Origin: JAPLJC01 sp963697965
GTDB lineage: Bacteria; Desulfobacterota; Desulfobaccia; Desulfobaccales; 0-14-0-80-60-11
NCBI GenBank assembly: GCA_963697965.1
Contig: OY969108.1
Coordinates: 2,852,001 to 2,916,000, forward strand
DNA: 64,000 nt
Direction: 5' to 3'
The translations under genes and the position numbers were made by a program. Position 1 is the stretch's first letter, and each line of letters starts with the position of its first letter. Positions 1 through 8,255 of the stretch are shown one piece after another. Under the pieces are notes generated by a model that was not told the origin of the DNA, ran no database searches, and saw only the letters and a program-made list of their open reading frames with translations.

Positions 1-56
1 CGTCCGGTCCGAAGTGAGAAGCTGTCAGCAAGGGCAAAAATGGCGGGATGAAAAGA

Positions 57-270
57 AGTTCAAAGTTCAAAGTTCAAGGTTAACAACATCCCCATCTTTG
101 GGCTTTTGAACCTTGAACCTGAGACCTCTGCGAAAACCAACTTTGTCATTTATGAGATTCTTCGGTAGCTTCGCTCCCTCAGAATGACAAAAATGGGGAC
201 TTTCGCAGAAGTCTCAACTTTGAACCTTGAACCTTGAACTTTGAACTTTCAACTTTGAACTTTGAACCCA
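57..270. repeat. Inverted heptamer arrays flanking a small inverted-repeat element
   Basis: A tandem array of AGTTCAA units lies at 57-84, two TTGAACC units at 106-119, and eight units of the GAACTTT / GAACCTT / CAACTTT type at 215-270. The left and right arrays are reverse complements of each other. Between them, 121-215 begins GAGACCTCTGCGAAA and ends TTTCGCAGAAGTCTC, which is an inverted repeat with one mismatch, and holds a core that recurs near 39287-39352. The whole 1-301 stretch has no convincing gene. The structure could fold into a long hairpin and would lie beyond the 3' end of the SGNH hydrolase gene. Confidence 0.8.
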
Positions 271-301
271 TACCCTGGGCGCCTGGCCGCGAGATTCATT
301 C

Positions 302-1399
302 TTATTTGAATTGTTCGGTCAATATCGGCTTCAGATCCCGGTAGATGATCTCCGCCACCTCCCGGGCCCCGGGCTCGGTATAGTGCAGGAAGTCGTAATA
401 ATAGACCGACGAGCGCGGCATCTGCCGGGCCAGGTCGAGGACCGGGACCTGTTCTGCGGCCCCCACTTGCCTGAGGGTGTCGTTGTAGAGGTCCACCACC
501 GCGAACATCAAGGCGCCGTTGAGGTTCTCCCCCAGCCTGACCTTCCCCAGGTCCACCCCGGTGGCCGGGTCGATCCCCGGGCCGTAGAGGGTGGGCTGGG
601 TGATGAAGATCGGCTCGATGCCATTATCCCGGCAAACCCGGATGAGCTGCTCCAGCCGGGCCCGGTAATAGGCCAGGAACTGCCGCCGGTATTTCTGCAG
701 CGTCTCAGCCTGGATTTCTACGGGCACCTCAACGGTCCCCTCCTTTTTCAGGTCCACTTCCTGATGCAGCAGGCCCCGCCTTTGGACTACAAAATAACGA
801 TAGAGGTTCAATCCCAGGGAATAGACCTCGCTTTTGTTGGCCAGGGATCTTATCCAGCCGCCGAAGCCGGGTCGGGGCCGGTAATCGAGGTATCCCACCC
901 CCACGTCGTTGATCCCCACCAGAAACAGGACCACCTTGGGTTTTAGGTGGACCACGTAATCTTCCATCAAGATGAGGTGGCGGTAGGTGGTGGCGCCGTC
1001 CATCCCGGCATTGTTGATCCAGAGCTTGGGAAAATCCCGGGCCAGTTGCTGGCCCAGGAGATCGGTCCAGGTCTTGCCGTCGGAGAGATAGAAGCACTCG
1101 GTGGTGCTGCCGCCGATGGTGAGGATCGTGAGGTAATCGGCAAAGTCGGCGGGCGGCGGCGCCCCCCGGAAGCCCAGGCAATTTTTGGTGTGTACCGTGG
1201 TCTTGGGCAGTTTGGTGGGGAACTTCTCAGTGTTGTCAAGAATATATCTTTTATTCACCGGCAGGACGATCCGATCCGGCTTGAACCGCATCTCAAAGGG
1301 CGGAGAAATCCGCAGGGCGAGTTCCAGGATGATCAAGGACAGAAACAGTCCCAGGAGCACCAGGACAAAGTTTTTCAAAAATCCGTTAATGTTGGCCAT
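302..1399 (-). CDS. Membrane-anchored SGNH/GDSL-family hydrolase
   Basis: This is probably an esterase or acyl-transfer enzyme acting on envelope polysaccharide outside the inner membrane. I place the start at the ATG at 1399 (365 residues) rather than at the longer open frame to 1531, because the product then begins with a membrane segment at residues 7-30. SGNH blocks are clear: GGSTTE with nucleophile Ser98, GIND at 162-165 giving the Asn of block III, and DFLH with Asp336 and His339 near the C-terminus. The mature domain would face the periplasm. Substrate is unknown; many relatives act as O-acetyl esterases or acetyltransferase partners. A possible small membrane ORF lies just upstream on the same strand. 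Confidence 0.85.
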   Translation of the reverse strand: MANINGFLKNFVLVLLGLFLSLIILELALRISPPFEMRFKPDRIVLPVNKRYILDNTEKFPTKLPKTTVHTKNCLGFRGAPPPADFADYLTILTIGGSTTECFYLSDGKTWTDLLGQQLARDFPKLWINNAGMDGATTYRHLILMEDYVVHLKPKVVLFLVGINDVGVGYLDYRPRPGFGGWIRSLANKSEVYSLGLNLYRYFVVQRRGLLHQEVDLKKEGTVEVPVEIQAETLQKYRRQFLAYYRARLEQLIRVCRDNGIEPIFITQPTLYGPGIDPATGVDLGKVRLGENLNGALMFAVVDLYNDTLRQVGAAEQVPVLDLARQMPRSSVYYYDFLHYTEPGAREVAEIIYRDLKPILTEQFK

Positions 1400-1540
1400 T
1401 AAATATGGATAGGTGCGGGAGGCCCATACCGGGCCTGTGCGGCAGCAGGTCCATGATTTCGCCGTTTTCAGTGAAAATCCCGGGGGCCGGGCCGGGTGCA
1501 GCAACACCGCGGCCGCACCCAGGACCGTCACCGCCGGCCT

Positions 1541-1654
1541 TTAAGGCAGCAGCGCCACGACCAGGCTCATCAGCAGGAGGGTTAGCCCGGTCCGGGGATC
1601 CAGAGGCCGGATGACCCGGCCGGGGGCAATGGCGGCTGCATTATTTCCTTGCAT
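1541..1654 (-). CDS. Possible 37-residue membrane peptide upstream of the SGNH hydrolase
   Basis: An ATG at 1654 opens 37 codons ending in TAA at 1541, in the same frame and strand as the hydrolase downstream. The predicted peptide starts MQGNNAAAIAPGR and ends in a hydrophobic run (about residues 22-36) that could span a membrane. The ribosome binding site is weak (a GGAAAAG about 11 bases upstream). SGNH enzymes in several bacteria are accompanied by short membrane proteins, which makes the ORF plausible, but length and weak start signal leave this uncertain. The rest of 1400-1727 shows no other gene; the divergent small transporter begins at 1728. Confidence 0.3.
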   Translation of the reverse strand: MQGNNAAAIAPGRVIRPLDPRTGLTLLLMSLVVALLP

Positions 1655-1682
1655 CGTGGTCTTACTTTTCCGAAAATACAGT

Positions 1683-1701
1683 TTTGATTTGATATTATAC
1701 T
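1683..1701 (+). promoter_or_regulatory. Possible promoter or motif upstream of the SMR-type gene
   Basis: The segment reads TTTGATTTGATATTATACT and contains TATACT, a good match to a sigma-70 -10 element, 26 bases before the ATG at 1728. A closely related 19-base motif (CTTGATTTGATGCCATACT and variants) occurs at 11963-11981 and 17005-17023, also shortly before genes on the + strand. Whether it is a promoter or the tail of a repeat is unresolved. Confidence 0.4.
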
Positions 1702-1727
1702 AAAACCTCTTCCCAAGGAAACGCCTG

Positions 1728-2102
1728 ATGGTTAACCAAGTGGTGCTGGCCCTGATCTTGCTGGACGTGGCGCTCAATGTCTTAGGGCAGCTCTCTTTGA
1801 AATTTGGCATGTCCAAGGTGGGCAACTTTTCCCTGTCCCTGAACGCCCTGCCGCCGGTGTTTGTCCAGGCGGCCCTCAATCCCTTCATCCTCTTAGGCGT
1901 GGTCTGCTACGGTTTGGGCTTCCTGGTCTGGCTGGTGGTCCTGGCCAAGGCGGAGGTGAGTTACGCCTACCCCCTCATCAGCCTGGGCTACGTCTTCACC
2001 GCCATCCTGGCCCGGTTTCTCATGGGAGAACAGGTGACCCTCGCCCGCATGGGCGGCATCCTGGTCATCTGCCTGGGCGTCTTTCTGGTGGCCCGCAGTT
2101 GA
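1728..2102 (+). CDS. SMR/EamA-type four-helix small membrane transporter
   Basis: A 124-residue, very hydrophobic protein with four predicted membrane helices (roughly residues 4-22, 40-66, 72-94, 104-122). The segment YAYPLISLGYVFTAILA followed by an acidic GE and a final helix ending LGVFLVARS is typical of the drug/metabolite superfamily, especially the ArnE/ArnF-like and EmrE-like half transporters that act as dimers. An AAGGA ribosome binding site precedes the ATG. ArnE/F move a lipid-linked aminoarabinose, so an envelope glycolipid substrate is possible, but an SMR exporter of cations cannot be excluded from sequence. Confidence 0.8.
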   Translation: MVNQVVLALILLDVALNVLGQLSLKFGMSKVGNFSLSLNALPPVFVQAALNPFILLGVVCYGLGFLVWLVVLAKAEVSYAYPLISLGYVFTAILARFLMGEQVTLARMGGILVICLGVFLVARS

Positions 2103-2124
2103 GCCCGCCGACGGCATATTAGAC

Positions 2125-2222
2125 CTGTTTTCTGTTGTCTGTTTTCTGTCTCTGCTAAACCGCTTTTGACTTTGATTTTGCCTTTGACCTTACAGAAAAG
2201 AGAAAACAGACAACTGAAAACC
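2125..2222. repeat. Heptamer-array hairpin element, copy 1
   Basis: CTGTTTT-type heptamers at 2125-2152 are followed about 40 bases later by complementary AAAACAG-type heptamers at 2192-2222, so the element can fold on itself. The centre contains CTCTGCTAA and TTTGACTTTGATTTTGC, both found in inverted orientation in the element at 13367-13465. It fills the space between the two convergent genes ending at 2102 and 2227 and might act as a transcription end. Confidence 0.75.
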
Positions 2223-2226
2223 GCCC

Positions 2227-3564
2227 CTAGCGCGCCGCTCCGGCCCCCAGGGCCCGGGCCAGTTCCCGGGTCCGGGCCAGGGTCTCCTTAAGGTCGAAGG
2301 TGAGGAGCCGGCGGTCCTGAACCACCACCTGGCCATGGACCACCACGGTCTGGACATCGCCCCCGCCCGCGGCATAGACCAGATGGGAATAGGGGTCGTA
2401 GAGCGGTGTCAGGTGGGGCTGATCCAGGTCCAGGACCACCAGGTCCGCCATCATCCCGGGGCTGAGGGCGCCCACCCGCCCTTCCAGACCCAGGACCCGG
2501 GCGCTGCCCCGGGTGGCCAGATCCAGGGCGGCGCCGGCCGGCAACACAGTGGGGTCCAGGTAGCGCAGCTTCTGGAGCTTGGCTGCCGTGTCCATCTCCT
2601 GGATCATATCCAGGTTGTTGTTGGAGGCGCAGCCGTCAGTCCCCAGGCCCACGGGCACCCCGCGCCTTAAGAGGTCCACCACCGGAGCGAGGCCCGAGGC
2701 CAGCTTCATGTTGCTCTCCGGGCAATGGGCCACCCCGGCGCCGGAGTCGGCCAGCAGTTCCTGATCCGCCTCGGTTAAGACCACCGCGTGATCCGCCAGC
2801 AACCGCTGATTAAGCAAACCCAGGCGGTGCAGGTGGGCCACCGGGGTGGCGCCGTACCGCTCCTGGCAGTCCTTAACCTCCCGCTCAGTCTCAGACAGGT
2901 GGATAATCAGGCGGCGATCATAGCTCGCAGCCAGTTGGCCGCATTGCTGCAGCAACTCCGGAGAGCAGGTATATACCGCATGGGGCTGGATGGCCACGCT
3001 CACCCGGGGGTGGTCCCGCCAGGCGCGGCAGAGCTCCTCGCTGAAGGCCAGGCCCGCGGCCGCGGGCCCGTAATTGGGGGAGGGAAAGTCGTAGAGCACC
3101 TCCCCCACCACCGCCCGAATGCCGGTTTCCGCCGCGGCCCGGGCCACCGCATCGGCGAACAGGTACATGTCGCCAAAGGTGGTGGTCCCGGAGAGCAGCA
3201 TCTCGGCGATGGCCAGCCTGGCCCCCCAATAGACGAATTCGCCGGTGAGATGAGATTCCGCCGGGAAGATGTAAGAGTTAAGCCAGGTCTCCAGAGGCAG
3301 GTCATCGGCCAAGCCCCGGAACAGGGACATGGCCGCATGGGTATGGGCGTTGATCAATCCCGGGATGATCAAGCCCTGGGGATAATCGAGCACCCACTCC
3401 GGGGCGAAGCGGGCCGAGAGCGCCGCCGGCGGCCCCACCGCCGCGATCTCTGCGCCCCGGATGGCCACCGCCCCGGGAGCCAGGACTTCCCGGGCCTCAT
3501 TCTGGGTCAGCACCCAGGCCCCGGTGACCAGCAAGGAAGCCTTTTCTTTGATTGCCTGGGCCAT
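2227..3564 (-). CDS. mtaD: MtaD-like 5-methylthioadenosine/S-adenosylhomocysteine deaminase (amidohydrolase)
   Basis: A 445-residue metal-dependent amidohydrolase that would deaminate methylthioadenosine or S-adenosylhomocysteine in the cytoplasm as part of purine/methionine salvage. Visible motifs: the HTHAAMSLFRG metal-binding box (His74, His76), HLSETEREV with the barrel histidine, HCPESNMKLASG, and GTDGCASNNNLDM carrying the catalytic aspartate. Length and motif order fit the MtaD/SsnA/TrzN-like group. The substrate within this group (methylthioadenosine, 8-oxoguanine, guanine, chlorinated triazines) is hard to assign without comparison, so the specific name is an inference. The gene stands alone with heptamer repeats on the 3' side. 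Confidence 0.85.
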   Translation of the reverse strand: MAQAIKEKASLLVTGAWVLTQNEAREVLAPGAVAIRGAEIAAVGPPAALSARFAPEWVLDYPQGLIIPGLINAHTHAAMSLFRGLADDLPLETWLNSYIFPAESHLTGEFVYWGARLAIAEMLLSGTTTFGDMYLFADAVARAAAETGIRAVVGEVLYDFPSPNYGPAAAGLAFSEELCRAWRDHPRVSVAIQPHAVYTCSPELLQQCGQLAASYDRRLIIHLSETEREVKDCQERYGATPVAHLHRLGLLNQRLLADHAVVLTEADQELLADSGAGVAHCPESNMKLASGLAPVVDLLRRGVPVGLGTDGCASNNNLDMIQEMDTAAKLQKLRYLDPTVLPAGAALDLATRGSARVLGLEGRVGALSPGMMADLVVLDLDQPHLTPLYDPYSHLVYAAGGGDVQTVVVHGQVVVQDRRLLTFDLKETLARTRELARALGAGAAR

Positions 3565-3673
3565 TCTCTCCCTGTGAGGGCGACATCTAGGGCGGCCTGT
3601 GGCCGCCGGAATTGCCGCGGCTGCACCGACCCCGGGCCTGGCGAGCGACAGTCAGTCCCGGAGACCCGTCCTG

Positions 3674-3736
3674 CCGCTTACTGCTCACTGCTCACTGCTC
3701 ACTGCTTACTGCTCACTGCTTACTGCTTACTGTTTA
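3674..3736. repeat. Heptamer tandem array CTGCTCA/CTGCTTA
   Basis: Nine consecutive seven-base units: CCGCTTA, three CTGCTCA, CTGCTTA, CTGCTCA, two CTGCTTA and CTGTTTA. The array overlaps the 3' end of the lytic transglycosylase gene, whose last residues (SKQ) and stop codon at 3727 are written in the repeat. It occupies part of the 162-base gap between two minus-strand genes. Confidence 0.85.
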
Positions 3737-4671
3737 CTGTCAACCAATCCCCGTCGCCAGGCCTCCTGGAAACGGCTCGCCGACCCCTGGGGCAGCTTGA
3801 GGCGGTAAACCCCGGGCGGCAGCTCCGCGCCATTGATCCAGGGGTTCAGGGTCTTGATGGCCTTGTAATAACTGCCGCAGGCCTCTGCCAGGCGCCGCAC
3901 CGCCACGGCCTTCGCCAGGGTGATGCTCACCTCGTCATAGGCGAGCGGCGGGTAGAGCTGGTCGGCGGGAATATCGTACCCGTAGCGGGCCGGGTCCTCC
4001 AGGACGATCTTGGCCGCCAGCAGGCGGTAGATATAGCGCTCCGTCTCTTCCGGCAGGCTCAGGTGGTAAAAGGAGTTTACCCCCTGGATGGCCATCTCTT
4101 TCTGCACCCGGGCCTCCCCGCAGTTATAGGCCGCCAGGGCCAGGGGCCAGTCGTGGAAAATCTGGTAAAGGCGCTGCAAATAGGAGAGCGCCGCGTCGGT
4201 GGCCGCGCCAAACTCCAGGCGTTGGTCCACGGCTGGGTTTAACGTCAATTGAAAGCGCTGGGCGGTGGGGGCCATGAACTGCCAGGGGCCCAGGGCGCCG
4301 GCGGAAGACCTGGCCTTGGGGCGCAGATCGCTTTCGATGACGACTACGTACTGCAGATCCAGGGGCAGCCGCCGGGACCGGAGCTTCTCTTCCACCTCCG
4401 GCAGGTAGCGATGGGCCCGTTTGATCCACATGGTGGTCTGGGCATGGCTCCAGATGACGATGGTCAATTCCCGGTCCAGGTCCTCCCTGACTGCGGGATC
4501 GCTCAGAGGCACGGGCTCGCCGCAGAGATAGAGGCTCTCCGGCACCCGGAAGTAGGGAAAGCGCACCGTTTCGCCGGGCGGCGCCGGGGGCGGGGCCGCC
4601 ACCGGGACGGCCCCCAGTCCCCCGGGCCAGAGCCACAGGGCCGCCAACAAAGAAAAAATGACCATTACCAT
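3727..4671 (-). CDS. Lytic murein transglycosylase (SLT domain, MltD-like)
   Basis: A 314-residue secreted enzyme predicted to cleave the glycan strands of peptidoglycan in the periplasm. A signal peptide spans about residues 1-26. The SLT fold shows the catalytic Glu113 in VIESDLRPKA, the GPWQFM motif at 128-133 and the AYNCG motif at 181-185, all characteristic of family 1 transglycosylases. The last 60 residues (NPWI, LPPGVYRLKLP) resemble a LysM peptidoglycan-binding unit, the architecture of MltD. The C-terminal residues are encoded by a heptamer array, so the gene end may have been remodelled by the repeat. Confidence 0.88.
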   Translation of the reverse strand: MVMVIFSLLAALWLWPGGLGAVPVAAPPPAPPGETVRFPYFRVPESLYLCGEPVPLSDPAVREDLDRELTIVIWSHAQTTMWIKRAHRYLPEVEEKLRSRRLPLDLQYVVVIESDLRPKARSSAGALGPWQFMAPTAQRFQLTLNPAVDQRLEFGAATDAALSYLQRLYQIFHDWPLALAAYNCGEARVQKEMAIQGVNSFYHLSLPEETERYIYRLLAAKIVLEDPARYGYDIPADQLYPPLAYDEVSITLAKAVAVRRLAEACGSYYKAIKTLNPWINGAELPPGVYRLKLPQGSASRFQEAWRRGLVDSKQ

Positions 4672-4790
4672 GGGAGCAAATCCTGAACCGTCGGTTCGTT
4701 ACGCTAGTTATCCCAAACCCAGGCGCCCCTGTCAACCGGGATCGAGGTCACAGGCTGGAAGTCTGTACTTGTAGGGGCGGCGTCTCGGTA

Positions 4791-4848
4791 GCACAGGCCT
4801 CTGGCAATCGTGGGTTTTTGAGCACAGGCTTCTGGCAATCGTGGGTTT
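4791..4848. repeat. Direct repeat pair, 27 bp units
   Basis: Two 27-base copies at 4791-4817 and 4822-4848 share the core CTCTGGCAATCGTGGGTTT (or CTTCTGG in the second) and differ at one base. They are followed by CCCGCCCTTACGG and GGTGGGCAGTGCCCACC hairpin-like sequence to about 4935. The interval 4672-5166 contains only such repeat material and no credible gene; the msbA start region is at its right end. Confidence 0.75.
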
Positions 4849-5166
4849 GCCCTGGGCGGGGGAACCCCGCCCTTACGGAAATGGTGGGCAGTGCCCACCC
4901 TACGCGCAATGGTGCGCAGCGCCCGCTCCACCATAACTCAGACCCTGGCGCCGCGGCTCAACCACCCCTCCCCTTCCGGATTTTTGCTGGAAAAATCCTT
5001 ATTTATGAGATATATATTGAGAAATAAAAGGTTTCAAACCACCCTTTGACTAACAGGGCGTTCCCGTGTGCAACCGGGGAACGGGATGAATACTCGAAAC
5101 TCGGGGCGGACATCTGGGTTCGTCCCTACAACTCGAAACTAAATAAGGTTGGCGACCCGTCCGGCC

Positions 5167-6972
5167 ATGTATAAAGACGACCTGCGCTTATATGTGCGCC
5201 TCTTAGCCTATCTGAAGCCCCACAAATTCCGGATGATCGCGGCGATCCTGGCCATGCTGGGGGTCTCGGCGCTCACCGCGGCTTTGGCCTATCTGGTGAA
5301 ACCGGTCCTGGACGACGTCTTCTTCGGGCACAAAGAACGTATGCTCTTCCTGCTGCCGCCCTTGATCATCCTGCTTTACGCCCTCAAGGGCTTCCTGTCC
5401 TACACCGACAACTACCAGATGAGCTACATCGGCAACGCCACCGTCACCGCCCTCAGGGACCAACTCTTTGCCTCGCTGCAGCGCCAACCCCTGTCCTTCT
5501 TCGACGGCGAGGCCACCGGCACCCTGATGAGCCGACTCACTTACGACGTCAACCTGCTGCAGGACGCCATGACCCGGGTGGTGACCAGTGCTTTCCAGGA
5601 CACCTTCACCGTCCTGGGCCTGAGCGCGGTGATCTTCTACCGGGATTGGCGCCTGGCCCTGCTGGCCATGGCGGTCTTTCCCCTGGCAGTGGCGCTCATC
5701 ATCTGGCTGGGGAAACGCATCCGCGGCGTCTCCCATGACACCCAGGTATTCAACGCCCGCCTTTACACGGTGCTCCAGGAGAGCCTGGCGGGACAGAGGA
5801 TCGTCAAGGCCTTTGCCCGGGAGGACTTCGAGGAGCGGCGCTTTCAGGAGGCCAACTGGACCTATTTCCGCACCCGCATGCGCCTCAATTCGGTCCGGGA
5901 GCTCTCCCCCCCCATCATGGAGTTCCTGGGCTCCCTGGGGATGGCGGGCATCGTCTTTTACGGCGGGTACGCGGTCATCCGGGGGACCTCCACCCCGGGC
6001 ACCTTCTTCTCCTTCCTGGCAGCCCTGCTCATGCTCTACCAGCCCATCAAGAGCCTGAGCTCGGTGCAGAACATCCTCCAGGAGGGTCTGGCCGCCGCCA
6101 CGCGGGTCTTTGGCCTGATGGACCGGACGCCGGAGATCCAGGACCGCCCGGGGGCCGCAGCCCTCCCCAATCTGCAAGGGGAAATCCTCTTTCGGGGGGT
6201 CAGTTTCGCTTATGAACAGGGCCGCCCGGTCTTGCACGACATCGACCTCACGGTGGGCCGGGGCGAAATCGTGGCCCTGGTGGGTCCCTCCGGGGCCGGC
6301 AAATCGACCCTGCTGAACCTGTTGCCCCGGTTCTACGAGGTTACCGGGGGAGCCATCCTGATCGACGGCCGGGACCTCCGGGAAGTGACCCTGGCGTCTC
6401 TCAGGGCTCAGATCGGGGTGGTCACCCAACAGACCATTCTGTTCAACGACACGGTGCGCTACAACGTGGCCTACGGCTCGCTGGCGGCCCCGGAAGAAGA
6501 AATCCTGGCGGCCCTGAAATCCGCCCACGCCTATGATTTTGTAACGGCCCTGCCCCGGGGCCTGGATACGGTCATCGGCGAGCAAGGGGTGCGCCTCTCC
6601 GGCGGCGAACGCCAGCGCCTGGCCATCGCCCGGGCCTTACTCAAGGACCCGCCCATCCTTATCCTGGATGAGGCTACTTCGTCGCTCGACTCCGAATCCG
6701 AGCGGGAGGTGCAGCAGGCCCTGGACCGGCTGATGGCGGGGCGCACCACCCTGGTCATCGCCCACCGCCTGTCCACGGTCAGGAATGCCCAGCGCATCGT
6801 CGTCCTGGAAGAGGGCCGGGTGGTGGAGAGCGGCAGGCACGCCGACCTCCTGGCCGCCGGCGGCCCTTACCGCCGCCTTTACGAAATGCAGTTCGCCCGG
6901 GAGGAGGATAAGGAGCCGGCCCTGTTGGCGGACAACGCCCACCCCAGGCGGCAAGGCTCGGCGAAGTTATGA
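5167..6972 (+). CDS. msbA: MsbA-like lipid A flippase (ABC transporter, permease fused to ATPase)
   Basis: This half-transporter would dimerise in the inner membrane and flip lipid A-core to the periplasmic face. Residues 1-310 form the six-helix exporter domain; the ATPase follows with Walker A GPSGAGKST near residue 374, the signature LSGGERQ near 477, Walker B ILILDEATSSLD near 497 and the switch histidine in VIAHRLS. I choose the ATG at 5167 (MYKDDLRLY); a TTG at 5149 in the same frame would add six residues, but AAGG abuts it directly, so neither start has a well-spaced ribosome binding site. lpxK, waaF, gmhB and waaC downstream support the lipid A assignment. The stop overlaps an ATG (ATGA). 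Confidence 0.9.
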   Translation: MYKDDLRLYVRLLAYLKPHKFRMIAAILAMLGVSALTAALAYLVKPVLDDVFFGHKERMLFLLPPLIILLYALKGFLSYTDNYQMSYIGNATVTALRDQLFASLQRQPLSFFDGEATGTLMSRLTYDVNLLQDAMTRVVTSAFQDTFTVLGLSAVIFYRDWRLALLAMAVFPLAVALIIWLGKRIRGVSHDTQVFNARLYTVLQESLAGQRIVKAFAREDFEERRFQEANWTYFRTRMRLNSVRELSPPIMEFLGSLGMAGIVFYGGYAVIRGTSTPGTFFSFLAALLMLYQPIKSLSSVQNILQEGLAAATRVFGLMDRTPEIQDRPGAAALPNLQGEILFRGVSFAYEQGRPVLHDIDLTVGRGEIVALVGPSGAGKSTLLNLLPRFYEVTGGAILIDGRDLREVTLASLRAQIGVVTQQTILFNDTVRYNVAYGSLAAPEEEILAALKSAHAYDFVTALPRGLDTVIGEQGVRLSGGERQRLAIARALLKDPPILILDEATSSLDSESEREVQQALDRLMAGRTTLVIAHRLSTVRNAQRIVVLEEGRVVESGRHADLLAAGGPYRRLYEMQFAREEDKEPALLADNAHPRRQGSAKL

Positions 6973-7085
6973 AGAAACCGCCCAAGAACTTTCAGGGACT
7001 GCGGCGGCCAAGGTGAACCGGATTACTGCAGCTGTTGCCAATACTTTGAGTTGCAGTCAGGCCAAAGTTTTAGAGGGTTAAGGTA

Positions 7086-7256
7086 ATGGCCAAAAAGTTA
7101 ATTTTCGGGCTGTTATTGTTGATTATGATTGCCTCGGTGTCCGCATGTGCGTCGCCGGAGACCAGGCAGGCTGACACCTCACTGAATAAGGATGACCAGA
7201 CCCAATTTATCATCGGAGGTTACACCAAAATTGAAGTTGGTGGGGTGGTGAAATAG
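7086..7256 (+). CDS. Small predicted lipoprotein, 56 residues
   Basis: A short gene between msbA and a GIY-YIG gene. The ATG at 7086 opens a 56-residue product with a basic N-terminus, a hydrophobic core (LLLLIMIASVSA) and a lipobox V-S-A-C with Cys21 as the predicted lipid-modified residue. The mature part is only about 35 residues, polar, and ends GGYTKIEVGGVVK. Such small lipoproteins are common in envelope loci but no family is recognised. A GGGTTAAGGTA sequence upstream supplies a modest ribosome binding site. The following 7257-7724 holds no clear gene. Confidence 0.65.
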   Translation: MAKKLIFGLLLLIMIASVSACASPETRQADTSLNKDDQTQFIIGGYTKIEVGGVVK

Positions 7257-7348
7257 GTTGATTTCCGCGCTTAGCCTGACTCTCGCGCCTCTCAAGTGGA
7301 AGGAGAGGAACCTTAATCCGGAGCCAAGATAATCCGGGTGCGAGAGGC

Positions 7349-7396
7349 GTAGGGCGCGTCTTACGCGCCATAATTGGTGCGTGTGACGCACCCTAC
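7349..7396. repeat. GTAGGGYGCGTC inverted repeat
   Basis: Outer arms GTAGGGCGCGTC and GACGCACCCTAC enclose inner GCGC-rich arms, giving an imperfect palindrome. This sort of GTAGGG...CCCTAC repeat is widespread in bacterial intergenic DNA. It is the only structured item seen in the gene-free 7257-7600 interval. Confidence 0.6.
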
Positions 7397-7724
7397 GGCT
7401 GTGGGCTTGTTCATCAGCCGGAATTTTTTCCGGGCTTTGTTAATCTTTTAATCCATCTTCCCAATAATCAAACCTGATATCATTAGGGCGGCGCGTTCGA
7501 GCTAAAGGGGGTTATTAAACCAAATTACCTTTCCTGAAGCAATCTGGAGAGTTATTGAGATTTCATTAGTTTTTTATATAATAAATAGAATTAGGTCTTG
7601 ATCTAAGAAGGAAACCTTAAGAAGAGGTATTACCTTCGAGCCTAAACAAGAGCCATCAGCAAAGGTCAGGCGTTTATTTCAACAGGCTCAACCTAAACAG
7701 GCTCAACCAGAGCTTGCTTTATCC

Positions 7725-8210
7725 TTGGCCAATAGGCAAGAAATGGACGGAAACTTTAAAGAAATTGTTGAAACGCTCCATCATTCATATGAAAGGCTAT
7801 TGGCAATGGCCCCTGTCAAAATTGGCGACCTCCCAAGTAATATGGCAAAAGCTGGAATCTATTTATTTTCTGAAGGAAACCACCACCTTTACGTGGGGCG
7901 CACTAACCGTATGCGGCAACGCCTTAACGAACACGCTCGTCCCAGTTCCCCTCATAACCTCGCATCATTTGCCTTTCGGCTCGCTCGCGAAGCAACTGGC
8001 CGGATTTCGGCATCTTATGTTTCTGATGGCTCTCGAAGCCATTTGGAGAATGATCCTAATTTTAAAGAAGCTTTTATTGCAGAGAAAAAACGTGTCCGTT
8101 CAATGGACGTCCGCTTTGTCGAGGAGGCCGATCCATTGAAACAGGCGCTCCTTGAGATATATGTTTCAGTTGTACTTAGAACACCACACAACGACTTCGA
8201 TACACACTGA
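7725..8210 (+). CDS. GIY-YIG nuclease-domain protein
   Basis: A 161-residue protein with a recognisable GIY-YIG core: AGIYLF at residues 43-48, LYVGRT at 55-60, and a conserved RQRLNEH helix. The glutamate-containing FVEEADPLKQALLEIY near the C-terminus could supply the metal-binding acid. It may nick DNA, but standalone proteins of this kind are mostly uncharacterised. The start is uncertain: TTG at 7725 or ATG at 7743. The frame stays open upstream to about 7600 without a normal start codon, so an N-terminal part may be lost. Base composition is lower in GC than the neighbouring lipid A genes, suggesting later acquisition. Confidence 0.7.
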   Translation: MANRQEMDGNFKEIVETLHHSYERLLAMAPVKIGDLPSNMAKAGIYLFSEGNHHLYVGRTNRMRQRLNEHARPSSPHNLASFAFRLAREATGRISASYVSDGSRSHLENDPNFKEAFIAEKKRVRSMDVRFVEEADPLKQALLEIYVSVVLRTPHNDFDTH

Positions 8211-8255
8211 TGCTTCAGAAAAATTGGTTAACCACTGAGCTGCATAACCCGGCCT

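Noticed and set aside
1400..1531. N-terminal extension of the SGNH hydrolase to 1531
   Set aside because: The added 44 residues are low-complexity, Arg/Pro-rich and precede a typical membrane-anchor start at 1399.
2788..4242. Long + strand frame opposite the MtaD and transglycosylase genes
   Set aside because: Lies antisense to two genes with clear catalytic motifs; composition is the usual GC-rich shadow.
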